A stretch of DNA of 16,400 bases from Oscillatoria sp. Prado101 (GCA_025454445.1 JALOOK010000037.1:1-16400), one strand, 5' to 3'; shown: positions 1-7,394, counted from the first letter of the stretch. Notes: generated by a model not told the origin, from the sequence alone. Program-made: numbers and translations.

Positions 1-95
1 GGGAGGTGCAGCCCGATACCGAAACGGGGGAGCCGGTTGTGCTGACCTACATTGTTGACGATCTCAAATACTACGAAGGTTCGGCTAAGCTTTAA
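1..95 (+). CDS. C-terminal end of an NTF2/SnoaL-like protein (partial)
   Basis: The window opens inside a reading frame (codons start at position 3) that ends at TAA 93-95, leaving about 30 C-terminal residues. These end in PVVLTYIVDDLKYYEGSAKL. The segment resembles the end of the next gene: both have an acidic-x-TG-x-PV turn followed by a strand with T..VD (DTETGEPVV... versus DPATGKPVI...). This suggests tandem paralogues of a small NTF2/SnoaL-fold protein. Function cannot be read from this fragment. The next gene starts 64 bp downstream, consistent with co-transcription. The paralogy rests on a short alignment made by eye. Confidence 0.6.
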   Translation, partial: EVQPDTETGEPVVLTYIVDDLKYYEGSAKL

Positions 96-122
96 GGCTT
101 CTCTCAGTGACGCAAGGTTGTA

Positions 123-140
123 AGGCGCGTGAGCGCGCCT
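123..140 (+). other. GC-rich hairpin between tandem NTF2-like genes
   Basis: AGGCGCG (123-129) and CGCGCCT (134-140) are a perfect 7-bp inverted repeat with loop TGAG. It lies between the stop at 95 and the Shine-Dalgarno (SD) at 152-156. There is no T-run, so it is not a classical terminator. It could stabilise or attenuate the bicistronic message. Confidence 0.5.
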
Positions 141-159
141 GCTGCAAACACAGGAGGAA

Positions 160-588
160 ATGATGAGCGGTGCGGCACCTCTAACTGAAGCGGAAGTTCG
201 AGAACTGGCTGATGAGTGGTACAACAAACTGGACGAACACGCCCCGCCAGAGGAATTTGTTTCCCTGCTGGCTTCGGAAGGTTTAGAAATGAACTGGCCT
301 GAGGGGCCATTTTATGGCTTTGACGGCTTCAAAAGGTGGTACGATCGGGTTCTGGTTACTTTCTTTAATGAAGTCCATAGCATAAAAGAGTTCAGCGTCA
401 CGCCGGAAGGCGACCGAGCAGGTGTTAAGGTGACGGTTCAGTGGCAAGCGAATACGTGGAAGCCACCGGCACCTTTCAGTGAACGGGTTTTTTGGCAGGC
501 TTATCAAACTTGGGCGGTGAAGCGAGATCCGGCGACGGGAAAGCCAGTGATTCAGACGCTCACGGTCGATTCATACAATATACTGTGA
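160..588 (+). CDS. NTF2/SnoaL-like small protein
   Basis: This 142-residue protein has the length and pattern of the NTF2-like alpha+beta cone fold. Amphipathic helices fill residues about 8-40, with a G-x-x-x-F-x-x-W element at about 53-60 (YGFDGFKRWYDRVL). Strands follow at about 77-97 and 108-140. Members act as small-molecule isomerases, hydrolases or cyclases, or simply as binding modules; no catalytic set can be assigned here. A strong SD (AGGAGG) precedes tandem ATGs at 160 and 163, so either could be used. The C-terminus resembles that of the truncated upstream gene, and the aldo/keto reductase starts 67 bp downstream, so the three may form one operon. A role alongside the reductase is inferred from position only. 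Confidence 0.75.
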   Translation: MMSGAAPLTEAEVRELADEWYNKLDEHAPPEEFVSLLASEGLEMNWPEGPFYGFDGFKRWYDRVLVTFFNEVHSIKEFSVTPEGDRAGVKVTVQWQANTWKPPAPFSERVFWQAYQTWAVKRDPATGKPVIQTLTVDSYNIL

Positions 589-655
589 GGGCTCTGCCAA
601 ACTTTAATATGCCAGCTGATTTGAGTAAATCACACATTAAAAACAAACAAATTTC

Positions 656-1807
656 ATGCTGTACAAGCTATTAGGTAGGAGCGGGCTGCGAGTTTCTGAG
701 CTGTGCTTGGGATGCGGAACTTTCGGCACGATCTGGGGTTCTATAGGTTCCGACAAAGAGGAAAGCCAGAAAATCTTTAATACGTTTGTGGAAGCGGGGG
801 GTAACTTTATTGACACTTCCAACCGCTACCAGGAAAGTCAGTCAGAACAATTTCTGGGGGAGTTCATCCATCCCAACCGCGACTCTTTGGTAATCGCGAC
901 AAAGTACTCGCTGTTTGACGGGATGTCGGAGGGCAAAGACCCCAACGGGTGCGGAAATCACCGCAAGAATATGTTCCGCTCCGTGGAAGGATCTCTGAAG
1001 CGGCTGAAAACAGATTATATCGATTTGTTGTGGATTCACATTGAGGATTACACGACGCCAATTGACGAGATTATGCGGGCGCTAAACGATCTTGTCAGGC
1101 AAGGGAAAGTTCTCTATGTGGGGGCGTCGAATTTTCCGGCGTGGTGGCTGGCGCGTGCGAATACGATGGCGGATTTCCAAGGCTGGACGCCGTTTATCGG
1201 CACGCAATTAGAGTACAGTATTGTGGAGCGCTCTTGCGAGCCGGAATTTCTGCCCATGTCGCGGGAACTGGACATCGGTTTGGTGTCTTGGTCTGCCCTA
1301 GCCGGCGGTTTGGTAACAGGCAAATATAACCGCGGTCAGCTCGCTCCTAACCAGCCGCACCGGCTGGTGGAGCATGTTGACCCGAATAAAAACGTTTTCT
1401 GGAGCGAGGCGACGAAGCGCAATTTGGCTATTATGGATGAGGTGATTAAAATTGCCGACGAAATCGGCAAGCCACCCGTTCAGGTTTGCTTGCGCTGGCT
1501 GATGCAGAAGCCGGTTGTTAACATCCCTATTTTCTCCGCTCGAACTGTTGAGCAAGCAAAAGAAGATATCGGCGCTTGCGATTTCACGCTCACCGAGTCA
1601 CAAATGCAAAAGCTGGATAAAGCCAGCATGCTGGCGCTGAATTCGGTGATGCCAGAGGTGGGTCCGTATCCCTATCCGATGCTGGAATTTGGCTCGCCGG
1701 CGCTGCCGAATTTCTACTCCCGCGCTTTGCTTTTTGGGAATGTGGAGTATAAAATTATCAATCACCGCCGCCCCTTCCCGTACAAATACCACCCACCGCA
1801 AAGTTAA
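656..1807 (+). CDS. Aldo/keto reductase family protein
   Basis: This 383-residue protein belongs to the NAD(P)H-dependent aldo/keto reductases, which reduce aldehydes and ketones to alcohols in the cytosol. The N-terminus (LGRSGLRVSELCLG) is the usual first strand of the TIM barrel. The catalytic tetrad is visible as Asp53 and Tyr58 (FIDTSNRY), Lys83 (IATKYS) and His128 (LLWIHIED). The GASNF element near 158 and the late PIFSARTVEQ segment match the cofactor-binding region. Residues after about 325 form a Pro/Tyr-rich tail longer than in many family members. No clear SD precedes the ATG. It follows the NTF2-like gene by 67 bp and precedes a GMC oxidoreductase by 142 bp, suggesting linked alcohol/carbonyl chemistry. 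The substrate is unknown. Confidence 0.9.
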   Translation: MLYKLLGRSGLRVSELCLGCGTFGTIWGSIGSDKEESQKIFNTFVEAGGNFIDTSNRYQESQSEQFLGEFIHPNRDSLVIATKYSLFDGMSEGKDPNGCGNHRKNMFRSVEGSLKRLKTDYIDLLWIHIEDYTTPIDEIMRALNDLVRQGKVLYVGASNFPAWWLARANTMADFQGWTPFIGTQLEYSIVERSCEPEFLPMSRELDIGLVSWSALAGGLVTGKYNRGQLAPNQPHRLVEHVDPNKNVFWSEATKRNLAIMDEVIKIADEIGKPPVQVCLRWLMQKPVVNIPIFSARTVEQAKEDIGACDFTLTESQMQKLDKASMLALNSVMPEVGPYPYPMLEFGSPALPNFYSRALLFGNVEYKIINHRRPFPYKYHPPQS

Positions 1808-1814
1808 AGATTAA

Positions 1815-1865
1815 GGTGCGTTCTCTTCGGGCACTTCACCGCGTCCTTTCAAGGGGGAACGCACC
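1815..1865 (+). other. Inverted repeat between AKR and GMC genes
   Basis: GGTGCGTTC (1815-1823) and GAACGCACC (1857-1865) are a perfect 9-bp inverted repeat. G-T and further pairs extend the stem inward by about four positions, leaving a loop of roughly 25 nt. It starts 8 bp after the reductase stop. No T-tract follows, so terminator, mRNA stabiliser or regulator site all remain possible. A smaller inverted repeat, CGAAGC/GCTTCG, lies at 1882-1906. Confidence 0.45.
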
Positions 1866-1949
1866 CCACCCGTGGGATAGCCGAAGCGCGGACTTAGATA
1901 GCTTCGAGATTAAGGGGATGTTTGGAAAACATAATTTAAGGATGGCATT

Positions 1950-3494
1950 ATGAACTTTGAGAAAACAGTTGATTACATCGTAATAGGTGCCGGTGCCACA
2001 GGATGCGTGCTGGCCAATCGCCTGAGCGCCAGCGCCGAAACCAGCGTGCTCGTGCTGGAAGCTGGTTCCTCGGATGACAGTCCTTTAATCCACACCCGCA
2101 ACTATTTTAATGGCTTCATAAATACCTGGGGAACGGAGTTGGACTGGCAGCTGGAAACCGAAGAACAGCCCGGTCTGAATGGTCGCAAGATTGGGATTAT
2201 TCAGGGTAAAGTTGTCGGTGGCGGCAGTTCTGTCCACGCGATGATGTATGTGCGGGGCGACCGTCTCGACTACGACCACTGGAATTTTCTCGGCAATGAA
2301 GGGTGGAGTTATGAAGACGTGCTGCCTTACTTCAAGAAGTCTGAAGATTATGAAGGCGGCGCGGATGAATATCACGGTGTCGGCGGTGGGATGAAGGGGA
2401 TGAAATGCCCTGACCTGACTCCTGTCGCTTATGGATTTTTGAACGCTGCTGCAGAACTGGGATACAAGAGCGGGACTGAGGTGGATTTGAACGGTGCTGA
2501 CCATTCGGCGGCGGGAATTATGCAGTATAATTTCACGCAGGATGGCAAGCGGTGCAGCGCCGCTGACGGGTTTCTGACGCCAGTCCTAGACCGTCCGAAT
2601 TTGACGGTTAAAACTAAGGCGGAAGTCACTCGGGTGCTGTTGGAGGGAACTCGCGCAGTTGGCGTTGAGTACATTCAGGACGGCGCAACCCATCAGGTGA
2701 AGGCTGAGCGGGAAGTGATTGTGAGTGCGGGCGCTTTTCTTTCGCCTAAAATCTTGATGCTTTCGGGAATTGGGCCAGCGGAGCATTTACAATCGCACGG
2801 GATTTCTGTGGTTGTGGATTTGCCTGGTGTGGGGCAAAATTTGCAAGACCACATGCGCCTGATGGTGGCTTACAAGTCTAAGACAGAATTGCCGCTTCCC
2901 ACTACAGTTGCTGAAGTTGGGCTGTTCGCGCGATCTCGCAGTGGTATGCAAGCTGCTTCTCCGGATTTGCAAATTAATTTCAGTGCCGGTATTCCTGGTT
3001 TCGTAGATGTTGCTGAGTTTCCTTTTGAGGGGCCTCACTCGATTTTTGTGCCCATATTAGTGCAGCCCCAAAGCCGGGGGTATGTCAAGTTGCGCTCGTC
3101 GAACCCACAAGACAAGCCGGTTGTCAACCCAAATTATTTGGGATGCGAAACTGATGTCAAAGCTTACATCCGGGGGGTGGAAATCTGCCGGGAAATGGCG
3201 AACAATCAGGCTTTTGCGGATTTTAATGATGGGGAAATTTGTCCGGGAGTGGGTGCGAATGTGGAAGAGTATATCCGCAGTCACGCCACTACTATTTGGC
3301 ACCCCGCCGGTAGCTGCAAGATGGGGCGCGATGCGATGGCTGTTGTTGACCCGCAGCTGCGCGTGTATGGGGTTGAAGGGTTGCGAGTTGCTGACGCTTC
3401 GGTTATGCCTACGGTTTCCAGTGGCAACACTAATGCCCCCAGCGTTATGATTGGGGAAAAGGCGGCGGATATGATTTTAGCGGCCAAGGGCTGA
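1950..3494 (+). CDS. GMC family FAD-dependent oxidoreductase
   Basis: At 514 residues this is a full-length glucose-methanol-choline oxidoreductase. The family uses FAD to oxidise an alcohol to an aldehyde or ketone. The Rossmann FAD motif is at the N-terminus (VIGAGATGCVLA, 11-22), with the ribose-binding acid at Glu37 (LVLEAG). GMC signature 1 surrounds GKVVGGGSS at 86-94 and signature 2 is GAFLSPKILMLSGIG at 261-275. The expected active-site pair is His451 (WHPAGSCKMG) and Asn494 (SGNTNAPSVMIGEKAAD). It lacks any obvious signal peptide, so it is probably cytoplasmic. An AAGGA SD at 1938-1942 supports the ATG at 1950. Fold and chemistry are secure; choline, aromatic alcohol or another substrate cannot be distinguished. 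Confidence 0.93.
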   Translation: MNFEKTVDYIVIGAGATGCVLANRLSASAETSVLVLEAGSSDDSPLIHTRNYFNGFINTWGTELDWQLETEEQPGLNGRKIGIIQGKVVGGGSSVHAMMYVRGDRLDYDHWNFLGNEGWSYEDVLPYFKKSEDYEGGADEYHGVGGGMKGMKCPDLTPVAYGFLNAAAELGYKSGTEVDLNGADHSAAGIMQYNFTQDGKRCSAADGFLTPVLDRPNLTVKTKAEVTRVLLEGTRAVGVEYIQDGATHQVKAEREVIVSAGAFLSPKILMLSGIGPAEHLQSHGISVVVDLPGVGQNLQDHMRLMVAYKSKTELPLPTTVAEVGLFARSRSGMQAASPDLQINFSAGIPGFVDVAEFPFEGPHSIFVPILVQPQSRGYVKLRSSNPQDKPVVNPNYLGCETDVKAYIRGVEICREMANNQAFADFNDGEICPGVGANVEEYIRSHATTIWHPAGSCKMGRDAMAVVDPQLRVYGVEGLRVADASVMPTVSSGNTNAPSVMIGEKAADMILAAKG

Positions 3495-3533
3495 GGATGC
3501 TTAAAGTTTCTCTGAACCTGGCCTGGGATACTG

Positions 3534-3566
3534 AGAAACCCGGTTTCTTTAAGAAACCGGGTTTCT
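3534..3566 (+). repeat. AGAAACCCGGTTTCTT palindromic repeat, copy 1
   Basis: Two perfect 16-bp arms (3534-3549 and 3551-3566) face each other around a single T. Each arm is itself nearly palindromic. It lies 40 bp after the GMC stop. The same core recurs at 4100, 4519, 4602 and 13811. A dispersed cyanobacterial palindrome, possibly with a transcript-end function, is the likely identity. Confidence 0.85.
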
Positions 3567-3590
3567 GGACCCTAATTCGGCGTTTTACAC

Positions 3591-3616
3591 AGGGAGGGGT
3601 TGGGTGAGGGGGAAAA
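3591..3616 (-). repeat. G-rich member of the CCCCTCCCC repeat family
   Basis: The G-rich stretch (AGGGAGGGGTTGGGTGAGGG and onward) is close to the reverse complement of the C-rich repeat at 13268-13291, and its core also resembles 14125-14146. This copy has lost its hairpin partner arm. Confidence 0.5.
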
Positions 3617-3686
3617 GTTTTGCGGTCAACTTCGCTTGCCTGCCTGCCGGTATATAATTGAATCATTGCCAATTCGAGGAGTTAAA

Positions 3687-4079
3687 ATGGGACACGCACC
3701 TGATACTGCTCTGGGAAAAATGTACAAAGAGCATATCGAGTTAATCCTCAAAAAGGATATTGACGCTCTCTTGGATCAATACACGGAGGATGCTGTTCTG
3801 ATCAGCAGTTTTGAAAAGACGCCTAAATATTTCCGTGGGCAGGAAGAGCTAAAAGAACACTTTAAAGGGATTTTGGGGATTGAGGGGCTGGAGGTTGATA
3901 TTGCTTTCTGGGCAGAAACGGAAAACCCAACGACGCTGATGATTGTGGAAGCTATCAAATTGCAGACTGCTGACGGGGAAGCATCGATGCGGTTTGCTGA
4001 TAGCTGGGTTTTGCGGGATGGCAAGATTGCTATTCACTTTGCCGGCATGACTCAGTATCCGGATGGAAGCGTAGCTTAG
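3687..4079 (+). CDS. NTF2/SnoaL-like protein
   Basis: The frame is open from 3600, but ATG 3687 is the best start. It has GAGGA at 3676-3680 six bases upstream and gives 130 residues, normal for the family. A TATAAT-like hexamer at 3653-3658 could be its -10 box, but no matching -35 box was found. Helices fill about residues 8-33 (YKEHIELILKKDIDALLDQY), followed by the usual W/F-rich sheet ending RFADSWVLRDGKIAIHFAGM, typical of SnoaL-like proteins. No catalytic residues can be assigned. It is distinct from the NTF2-like pair at the window start, so this locus has at least three such folds. Palindromic repeats lie on both sides, as if the gene were a self-contained cassette. Confidence 0.8.
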   Translation: MGHAPDTALGKMYKEHIELILKKDIDALLDQYTEDAVLISSFEKTPKYFRGQEELKEHFKGILGIEGLEVDIAFWAETENPTTLMIVEAIKLQTADGEASMRFADSWVLRDGKIAIHFAGMTQYPDGSVA

Positions 4080-4099
4080 AGCGCCGGTGTTGAAATATC

Positions 4100-4134
4100 A
4101 GAAACCGGGTTTCTTTAGTCCAACCCGGTTTCTT
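4100..4134 (+). repeat. AGAAACCCGGTTTCTT palindromic repeat, copy 2
   Basis: AGAAACCGGGTTTCTT at 4100-4115 is followed by a shortened second arm, AACCCGGTTTCTT (4122-4134). It sits 20 bp after the stop of the NTF2-like gene at 3687. Confidence 0.8.
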
Positions 4135-4216
4135 AATCGAGTAATTGGCCATTTAGCGCTCTCAAATTGCCAATTATCTCTATTCCTGTAAGGGTGAATG
4201 TCAGGGAGTTATTACC

Positions 4217-4516
4217 ATGTCTGATACAGGGGTTCGGGTGGTGGCTCGTGTTGTGGCGCTTCCAGAAAAATTGGAGGAAGTGAAAGCTGTTGTCACTGGA
4301 CTGGTTGAGCCAACGCGCAAAGAGGCTGGCTGCATTAGTTATGAACTATTGCAGAATCAAGATGACCCAACGGATTTTACCTTTGTGGAGGAATGGGAGA
4401 GTCGGGAGTTACTGGACGCCCATTTGAATTCGCCTCATCTCCAGGAGGCTGGCGCTAAACTGAATGGCATAGCAGCCGCTGCGCCAGATATTCGCTTCTA
4501 TACGCTGATAGCTTAG
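4217..4516 (+). CDS. Antibiotic biosynthesis monooxygenase (ABM/YgiN-type) domain protein
   Basis: This 99-residue protein is a single ferredoxin-like ABM domain, the size of YgiN-type quinol monooxygenases and small heme- or cofactor-independent oxygenases. Typical features are the first strand RVVARVVALPEK (7-18), the EAGCISYELLQN turn and strand (about 36-47), FTFVEEWES (54-62), and a helix with H..SPHLQE. Such proteins usually dimerise and oxidise quinols or related aromatics, or act as binding or detoxification partners. The catalytic status here is unknown. A GGGAG SD lies upstream. It is flanked by palindromic repeats and followed by a membrane-anchored protein with the same fold. Confidence 0.85.
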   Translation: MSDTGVRVVARVVALPEKLEEVKAVVTGLVEPTRKEAGCISYELLQNQDDPTDFTFVEEWESRELLDAHLNSPHLQEAGAKLNGIAAAAPDIRFYTLIA

Positions 4517-4518
4517 AG

Positions 4519-4670
4519 AAGAAACCGGGTTTCTTCGGGCCGGTCAGCCGGAAAACTCAGCTTTTCCAGAGAAGAAACCCGGTTTCTCACCCGCCGCCGA
4601 CAAGAAACCGGATTTCTTCGGGCCGGTCAGCCGGAAAACTCAGCTTTTCCAGAGAAGAAACCCGGTTTCT
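4519..4670 (+). repeat. Tandem 69-bp nested-hairpin repeat (two copies)
   Basis: Units at 4519-4587 and 4602-4670 differ at one base (GGGTTTC versus GGATTTC) and are separated by 14 bp. In each, an outer 17-bp stem is formed by AAGAAACCGGGTTTCTT and its complement. Between the arms lie a CCGG-TCAG-CCGG element and a GGAAAA/TTTTCC hairpin. The outer arms are the same palindrome found elsewhere in the window. Near-identity implies a recent duplication. Confidence 0.85.
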
Positions 4671-4684
4671 TCTCGCACTAGGTG

Positions 4685-4706
4685 GCACAGGCGCTCTGGC
4701 CTGTGC
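4685..4706 (+). other. Hairpin upstream of membrane ABM gene
   Basis: GCACAGGC (4685-4692) and GCCTGTGC (4699-4706) form a perfect 8-bp stem with a 6-nt loop, 42 bp before the next ATG. It resembles the 'CACAGGC...GCCTGTG' hairpins dispersed in cyanobacterial genomes. Confidence 0.55.
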
Positions 4707-4748
4707 TACGATTGTGCCAGGTCAAACTGGGTAGGGGAAAAAAATCAC

Positions 4749-5315
4749 ATGAACTCGTATGTGGATGATGAAAATCTGCCGGTGACTGTGATTGTCTCCC
4801 GGCTTGTCAAGCCTGGATGTGAGCAAGCCTACGAACAGTGGATTAGAGGAATTTCTAGGGAGGCGATGCAATTCGATGGGCATCTTGGCGTCAGCGTAAT
4901 CCGACCGCAAAAAAATGTCCAGCCGGAATACGTTATGATTTTCAAGTTTGACCGCTATTCTAATTTGAAAAAGTGGATTGAGTCAGACGTTCGCCAAGAA
5001 TGGCTGGATAAAACAACTCAGCTTGTCCAAGGGGAAGCCAATGTTCAGATGCTTACGGGGATGGAAGCTTGGTTTACGCTACCCGACAAGCCAGTTCCCA
5101 GCCCACCGCCCCGTTACAAAATGTTACTTGTCACTTGGCTGGCTATCTATGTCCTGATCAATATTATCACCTTTGTCCTCGGGCCGGTGGTTAGAGTTCT
5201 CCCACCGCTGATCAGCTCGCTCATCCTTTCACTGCTGATGGTTTCGCTGATGACTTACTTCGTCATGCCATTTATGACCAGGCTTTTCTACAAGTGGCTG
5301 TACCCCAGTCGATAA
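4749..5315 (+). CDS. Membrane-anchored ABM-fold protein
   Basis: This 188-residue protein has an ABM-type domain at about residues 10-105 (VTVIVSRLVKPG, FDGHLGVSVIRP, YVMIFKFDRYSNLKKWIES). A short Pro-rich linker (residues about 112-121) leads to two hydrophobic helices at about 124-147 and 152-174. The sequence ends with a basic tail. This layout matches a family of ABM-superfamily proteins with a C-terminal membrane hairpin, whose function is not established to my knowledge. The catalytic-like domain and both termini are predicted to face the cytoplasm or stroma, which would put the domain near membrane quinones. AGGGG upstream (4732-4736) supports the start. The soluble ABM gene lies 232 bp upstream across the duplicated hairpin units. 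Confidence 0.85.
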   Translation: MNSYVDDENLPVTVIVSRLVKPGCEQAYEQWIRGISREAMQFDGHLGVSVIRPQKNVQPEYVMIFKFDRYSNLKKWIESDVRQEWLDKTTQLVQGEANVQMLTGMEAWFTLPDKPVPSPPPRYKMLLVTWLAIYVLINIITFVLGPVVRVLPPLISSLILSLLMVSLMTYFVMPFMTRLFYKWLYPSR

Positions 5316-5767
5316 GATACAGCAATTAATTTCTATATAGGTCAGCGAGCAGTTAGTGAAATTATTGGCCTGGGCGCAACTGCCGACCTCAGGGCGGGTT
5401 GCTGAGTAGAGATACTTAAACACCGAGAATCTTAAATAAAGTGGAACATTAGGTGAACTCGGTAAAAACACTGCTACTTTAGAAAAAAGCCTTCTGAGAG
5501 CTCTCCTTAAAAATTATGAAGAATGGGTTTCAGAGGTTAATATTTACATAATCAGTGCGGTTCGAATGTCTTGCCGATTTCTGCTAGAACGGCTCACCGG
5601 CAGTCTGGGAATTATGATCGGGGCAGGGTGCACGGGCTGTTAAACCTCTGGGGGATGGGGATTGCCTGATTCTTTAATCCCCCAGTCAGCGGGCTGGCAC
5701 ATCGGTAATAGTGCCGTCAGGTACTGTTGCCTGAAATTGCAAGGGAAAACTACCTGAAACTGAGACA
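5316..5767. other. Gene-free interval of about 450 bp
   Basis: No gene with a start codon and a recognisable product was found. An open stretch on the + strand (5440-5640, TAA at 5641) lacks an upstream start in frame. A 9-bp inverted repeat CTGGGGGAT/ATCCCCCAG lies at 5648-5656 and 5677-5685 with a 20-nt loop. No convincing promoter for the gene at 5768 was seen, although the interval must separate two transcription units or carry a long leader. Confidence 0.5.
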
Positions 5768-6784
5768 ATGAAAGCAGTCGTACTCGACCGGCCTGGCAGT
5801 CCTGAAACCCTTTACGTTGCTGAGATGCCCGCTCCGCAACCAGGCCCGGGTGAGGTGCGCGTTAAAGTGCACGCGGCGGGACTGAATCCGGCGGATTATA
5901 AATTTGCGGCGTGGGGATTTCCCGGCAGGAAGTATCCCTATATTATCGGGCTGGATGTGGCGGGAACGATAGATGCGGTGGGGCCAGATGTCACCGGCTG
6001 GAATGTCGGGGATGCGGTATATTATCACGCAGATTTATCGAAGCCTGGTGGATTTGCCGAGTGGCATGTAACGACTGCCCGCACTATCGCGCCGGTGCCG
6101 AAAAATCTGTCGTTTGCGGAAGCGGCAGCCTTGCCTTGCGCTGGCTTTACCGCCTACCAGGCACTCTACCGCAAATTGCACATCCAGCCCGAACAAACTA
6201 TCCTGATCCAGGCGGGTGCCGGCGGGGTGGGAGGGTTTGCTGTGCAGCTGGCTGCACTAGCGGGACTGAAAGTGATTTCTACCTGTTCCAAGCGCAACTT
6301 TGAATTTGTTCGCCAGCTGGGCGCAGCAGAAGTAATAGACTACAATACAGAAGATGTCGCTGCCAGAGTGATGTCAATCACAAACGGGCGAGGAGTTGAT
6401 GCTATTGTAGATAATGTCAGTTCCGATAGCGCCACTGCCGGTCTGGATATGCTAGCATTTGGAGGTGGCATTGCCTGTGTGGTGGGATTGCCGGATTTCA
6501 GCCGGCTGCAATCTTTCAGCAAAGGGCTTTCCGTGCATGATGTGGCTTTGGGTGGGGCCTACGTTTTGGGAGATGAAAAAGCCCGCGATGATTTGGCTCG
6601 CATTGGCAGGGAATTTGGAGCGATTGTCAGCGAAAAGAAAATTAACACCCTGCTTACCGAGGCGATCGGCTTAGAAGAAATTACCGAGGCGCTGGTGCGG
6701 CTTTCGCAGCGCCATGTGCGGGGAAAGATTGTCGCTCAAATCCAGCCTGATGCCGCAGCAGATAAGAGTTTAGAGTCAAGTTGA
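5768..6784 (+). CDS. Zinc-free MDR oxidoreductase (NADPH:quinone reductase-like)
   Basis: This 338-residue protein is of the medium-chain dehydrogenase/reductase superfamily, quinone oxidoreductase (zeta-crystallin) branch. The N-terminal GroES-like domain begins MKAVVLDRPG and contains PGPGEVRVKVHAAGLNPADY. Where zinc alcohol dehydrogenases have GHE, this protein has GLDVAG (61-66), and the structural-zinc cysteines are absent, so it is zinc-free. The NADPH-binding loop is IQAGAGGVGGFAVQLA (147-162), and the C-terminal half continues to HVRGKIVAQI. Members reduce quinones or alpha,beta-unsaturated carbonyls, often against oxidative stress; the substrate here is unknown. SD is weak. The DJ-1 gene starts 9 bp after the stop, so the two are almost certainly co-transcribed. 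Confidence 0.92.
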   Translation: MKAVVLDRPGSPETLYVAEMPAPQPGPGEVRVKVHAAGLNPADYKFAAWGFPGRKYPYIIGLDVAGTIDAVGPDVTGWNVGDAVYYHADLSKPGGFAEWHVTTARTIAPVPKNLSFAEAAALPCAGFTAYQALYRKLHIQPEQTILIQAGAGGVGGFAVQLAALAGLKVISTCSKRNFEFVRQLGAAEVIDYNTEDVAARVMSITNGRGVDAIVDNVSSDSATAGLDMLAFGGGIACVVGLPDFSRLQSFSKGLSVHDVALGGAYVLGDEKARDDLARIGREFGAIVSEKKINTLLTEAIGLEEITEALVRLSQRHVRGKIVAQIQPDAAADKSLESS

Positions 6785-6793
6785 GAAATAAGC

Positions 6794-7363
6794 ATGAAAC
6801 TGGAAGGGAAAAAAATTGCTATTTTGATGGAAAGCGACTTTTACGAGCCCGAGATATTTTACTACGAGCGTCGCTTTAAGGAGGAAGGTGCGGAAATTCA
6901 TTTCCTAACCAGGTTGTGGGGGCAGCAGTCCCTAACATTCCAGGGGCACGAATATCGGGCCAACTTTGAGTGTCGCGAAAGTTTCGAGGACATGGACGAC
7001 GAAACCCTCAAAAGTTTTGCGGCTGTCATCGTGCCGTCCGGGATGGTGTCTGACCGGCTGCGCTATACTGAAGATATCGAAAAACTGCCACCGGCAACCG
7101 AGTTCCTCAAGCGATCTTTTACGGAAAAAAGCATCCTCAAAGGGATTATCTGCCACGGAATGTGGCTGGTTGCGCCGGCACCGGAACTGGTGAGAGGGAG
7201 GCCAGTTGTGGCCCACAACAATTTGCTGGGCGATGTCAAGAACATGGGGGCCATCTACACGAATGAAGACGTGGTGGTGGATGACGATTTAGTGACAGCG
7301 CGTTCAGGCGGTCACTGCCACCTGTTTGCCCGCAAGATTGTGGAAATGCTGGCTGAGAGATAG
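6794..7363 (+). CDS. DJ-1/PfpI family protein
   Basis: This 189-residue protein is of the DJ-1/PfpI superfamily. It starts with the Rossmann-like strand KIAILMESDFYEPE and has the nucleophile elbow GIICHGMWLVAPA, with Cys120-His121. Glu18 is in the position of the Glu that tunes the cysteine. The closing segment (VTARSGGHCHLFARKIVEML) is normal for PfpI-type proteins. Family members act as glyoxalase III, proposed protein or nucleotide deglycases, or redox-sensing chaperones, and some are labelled peptidases. With an intact Cys-His-Glu site, a reactive-carbonyl role is plausible but not proven. It follows the MDR reductase by 9 bp and precedes the VOC protein by 31 bp, forming a tight three-gene operon. 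Confidence 0.9.
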   Translation: MKLEGKKIAILMESDFYEPEIFYYERRFKEEGAEIHFLTRLWGQQSLTFQGHEYRANFECRESFEDMDDETLKSFAAVIVPSGMVSDRLRYTEDIEKLPPATEFLKRSFTEKSILKGIICHGMWLVAPAPELVRGRPVVAHNNLLGDVKNMGAIYTNEDVVVDDDLVTARSGGHCHLFARKIVEMLAER

Positions 7364-7394
7364 TCAAAATCACAATAATAAGGAGAGAGCGACA

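Noticed and set aside
492..674. 60-residue frame bridging the NTF2-like gene and the aldo/keto reductase
   Set aside because: It overlaps both real genes in another frame and resembles no known protein.
3600..3686. N-terminal extension of the NTF2-like gene from TTG 3600
   Set aside because: The extension reads through a G-rich repeat and the TATAAT-like element and has no SD; ATG 3687 has a good SD and gives the family length.
160..4516. Polyketide-type antibiotic cluster suggested by SnoaL-like and ABM folds
   Set aside because: No ketosynthase, acyl carrier protein or other scaffold enzyme is present, and both folds are common outside polyketide pathways.
7326..7394. N-terminal extension of the VOC gene from an upstream non-ATG start
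   Set aside because: It would overlap the end of the DJ-1 gene and bypass a clear AAGGAG before ATG 7395.
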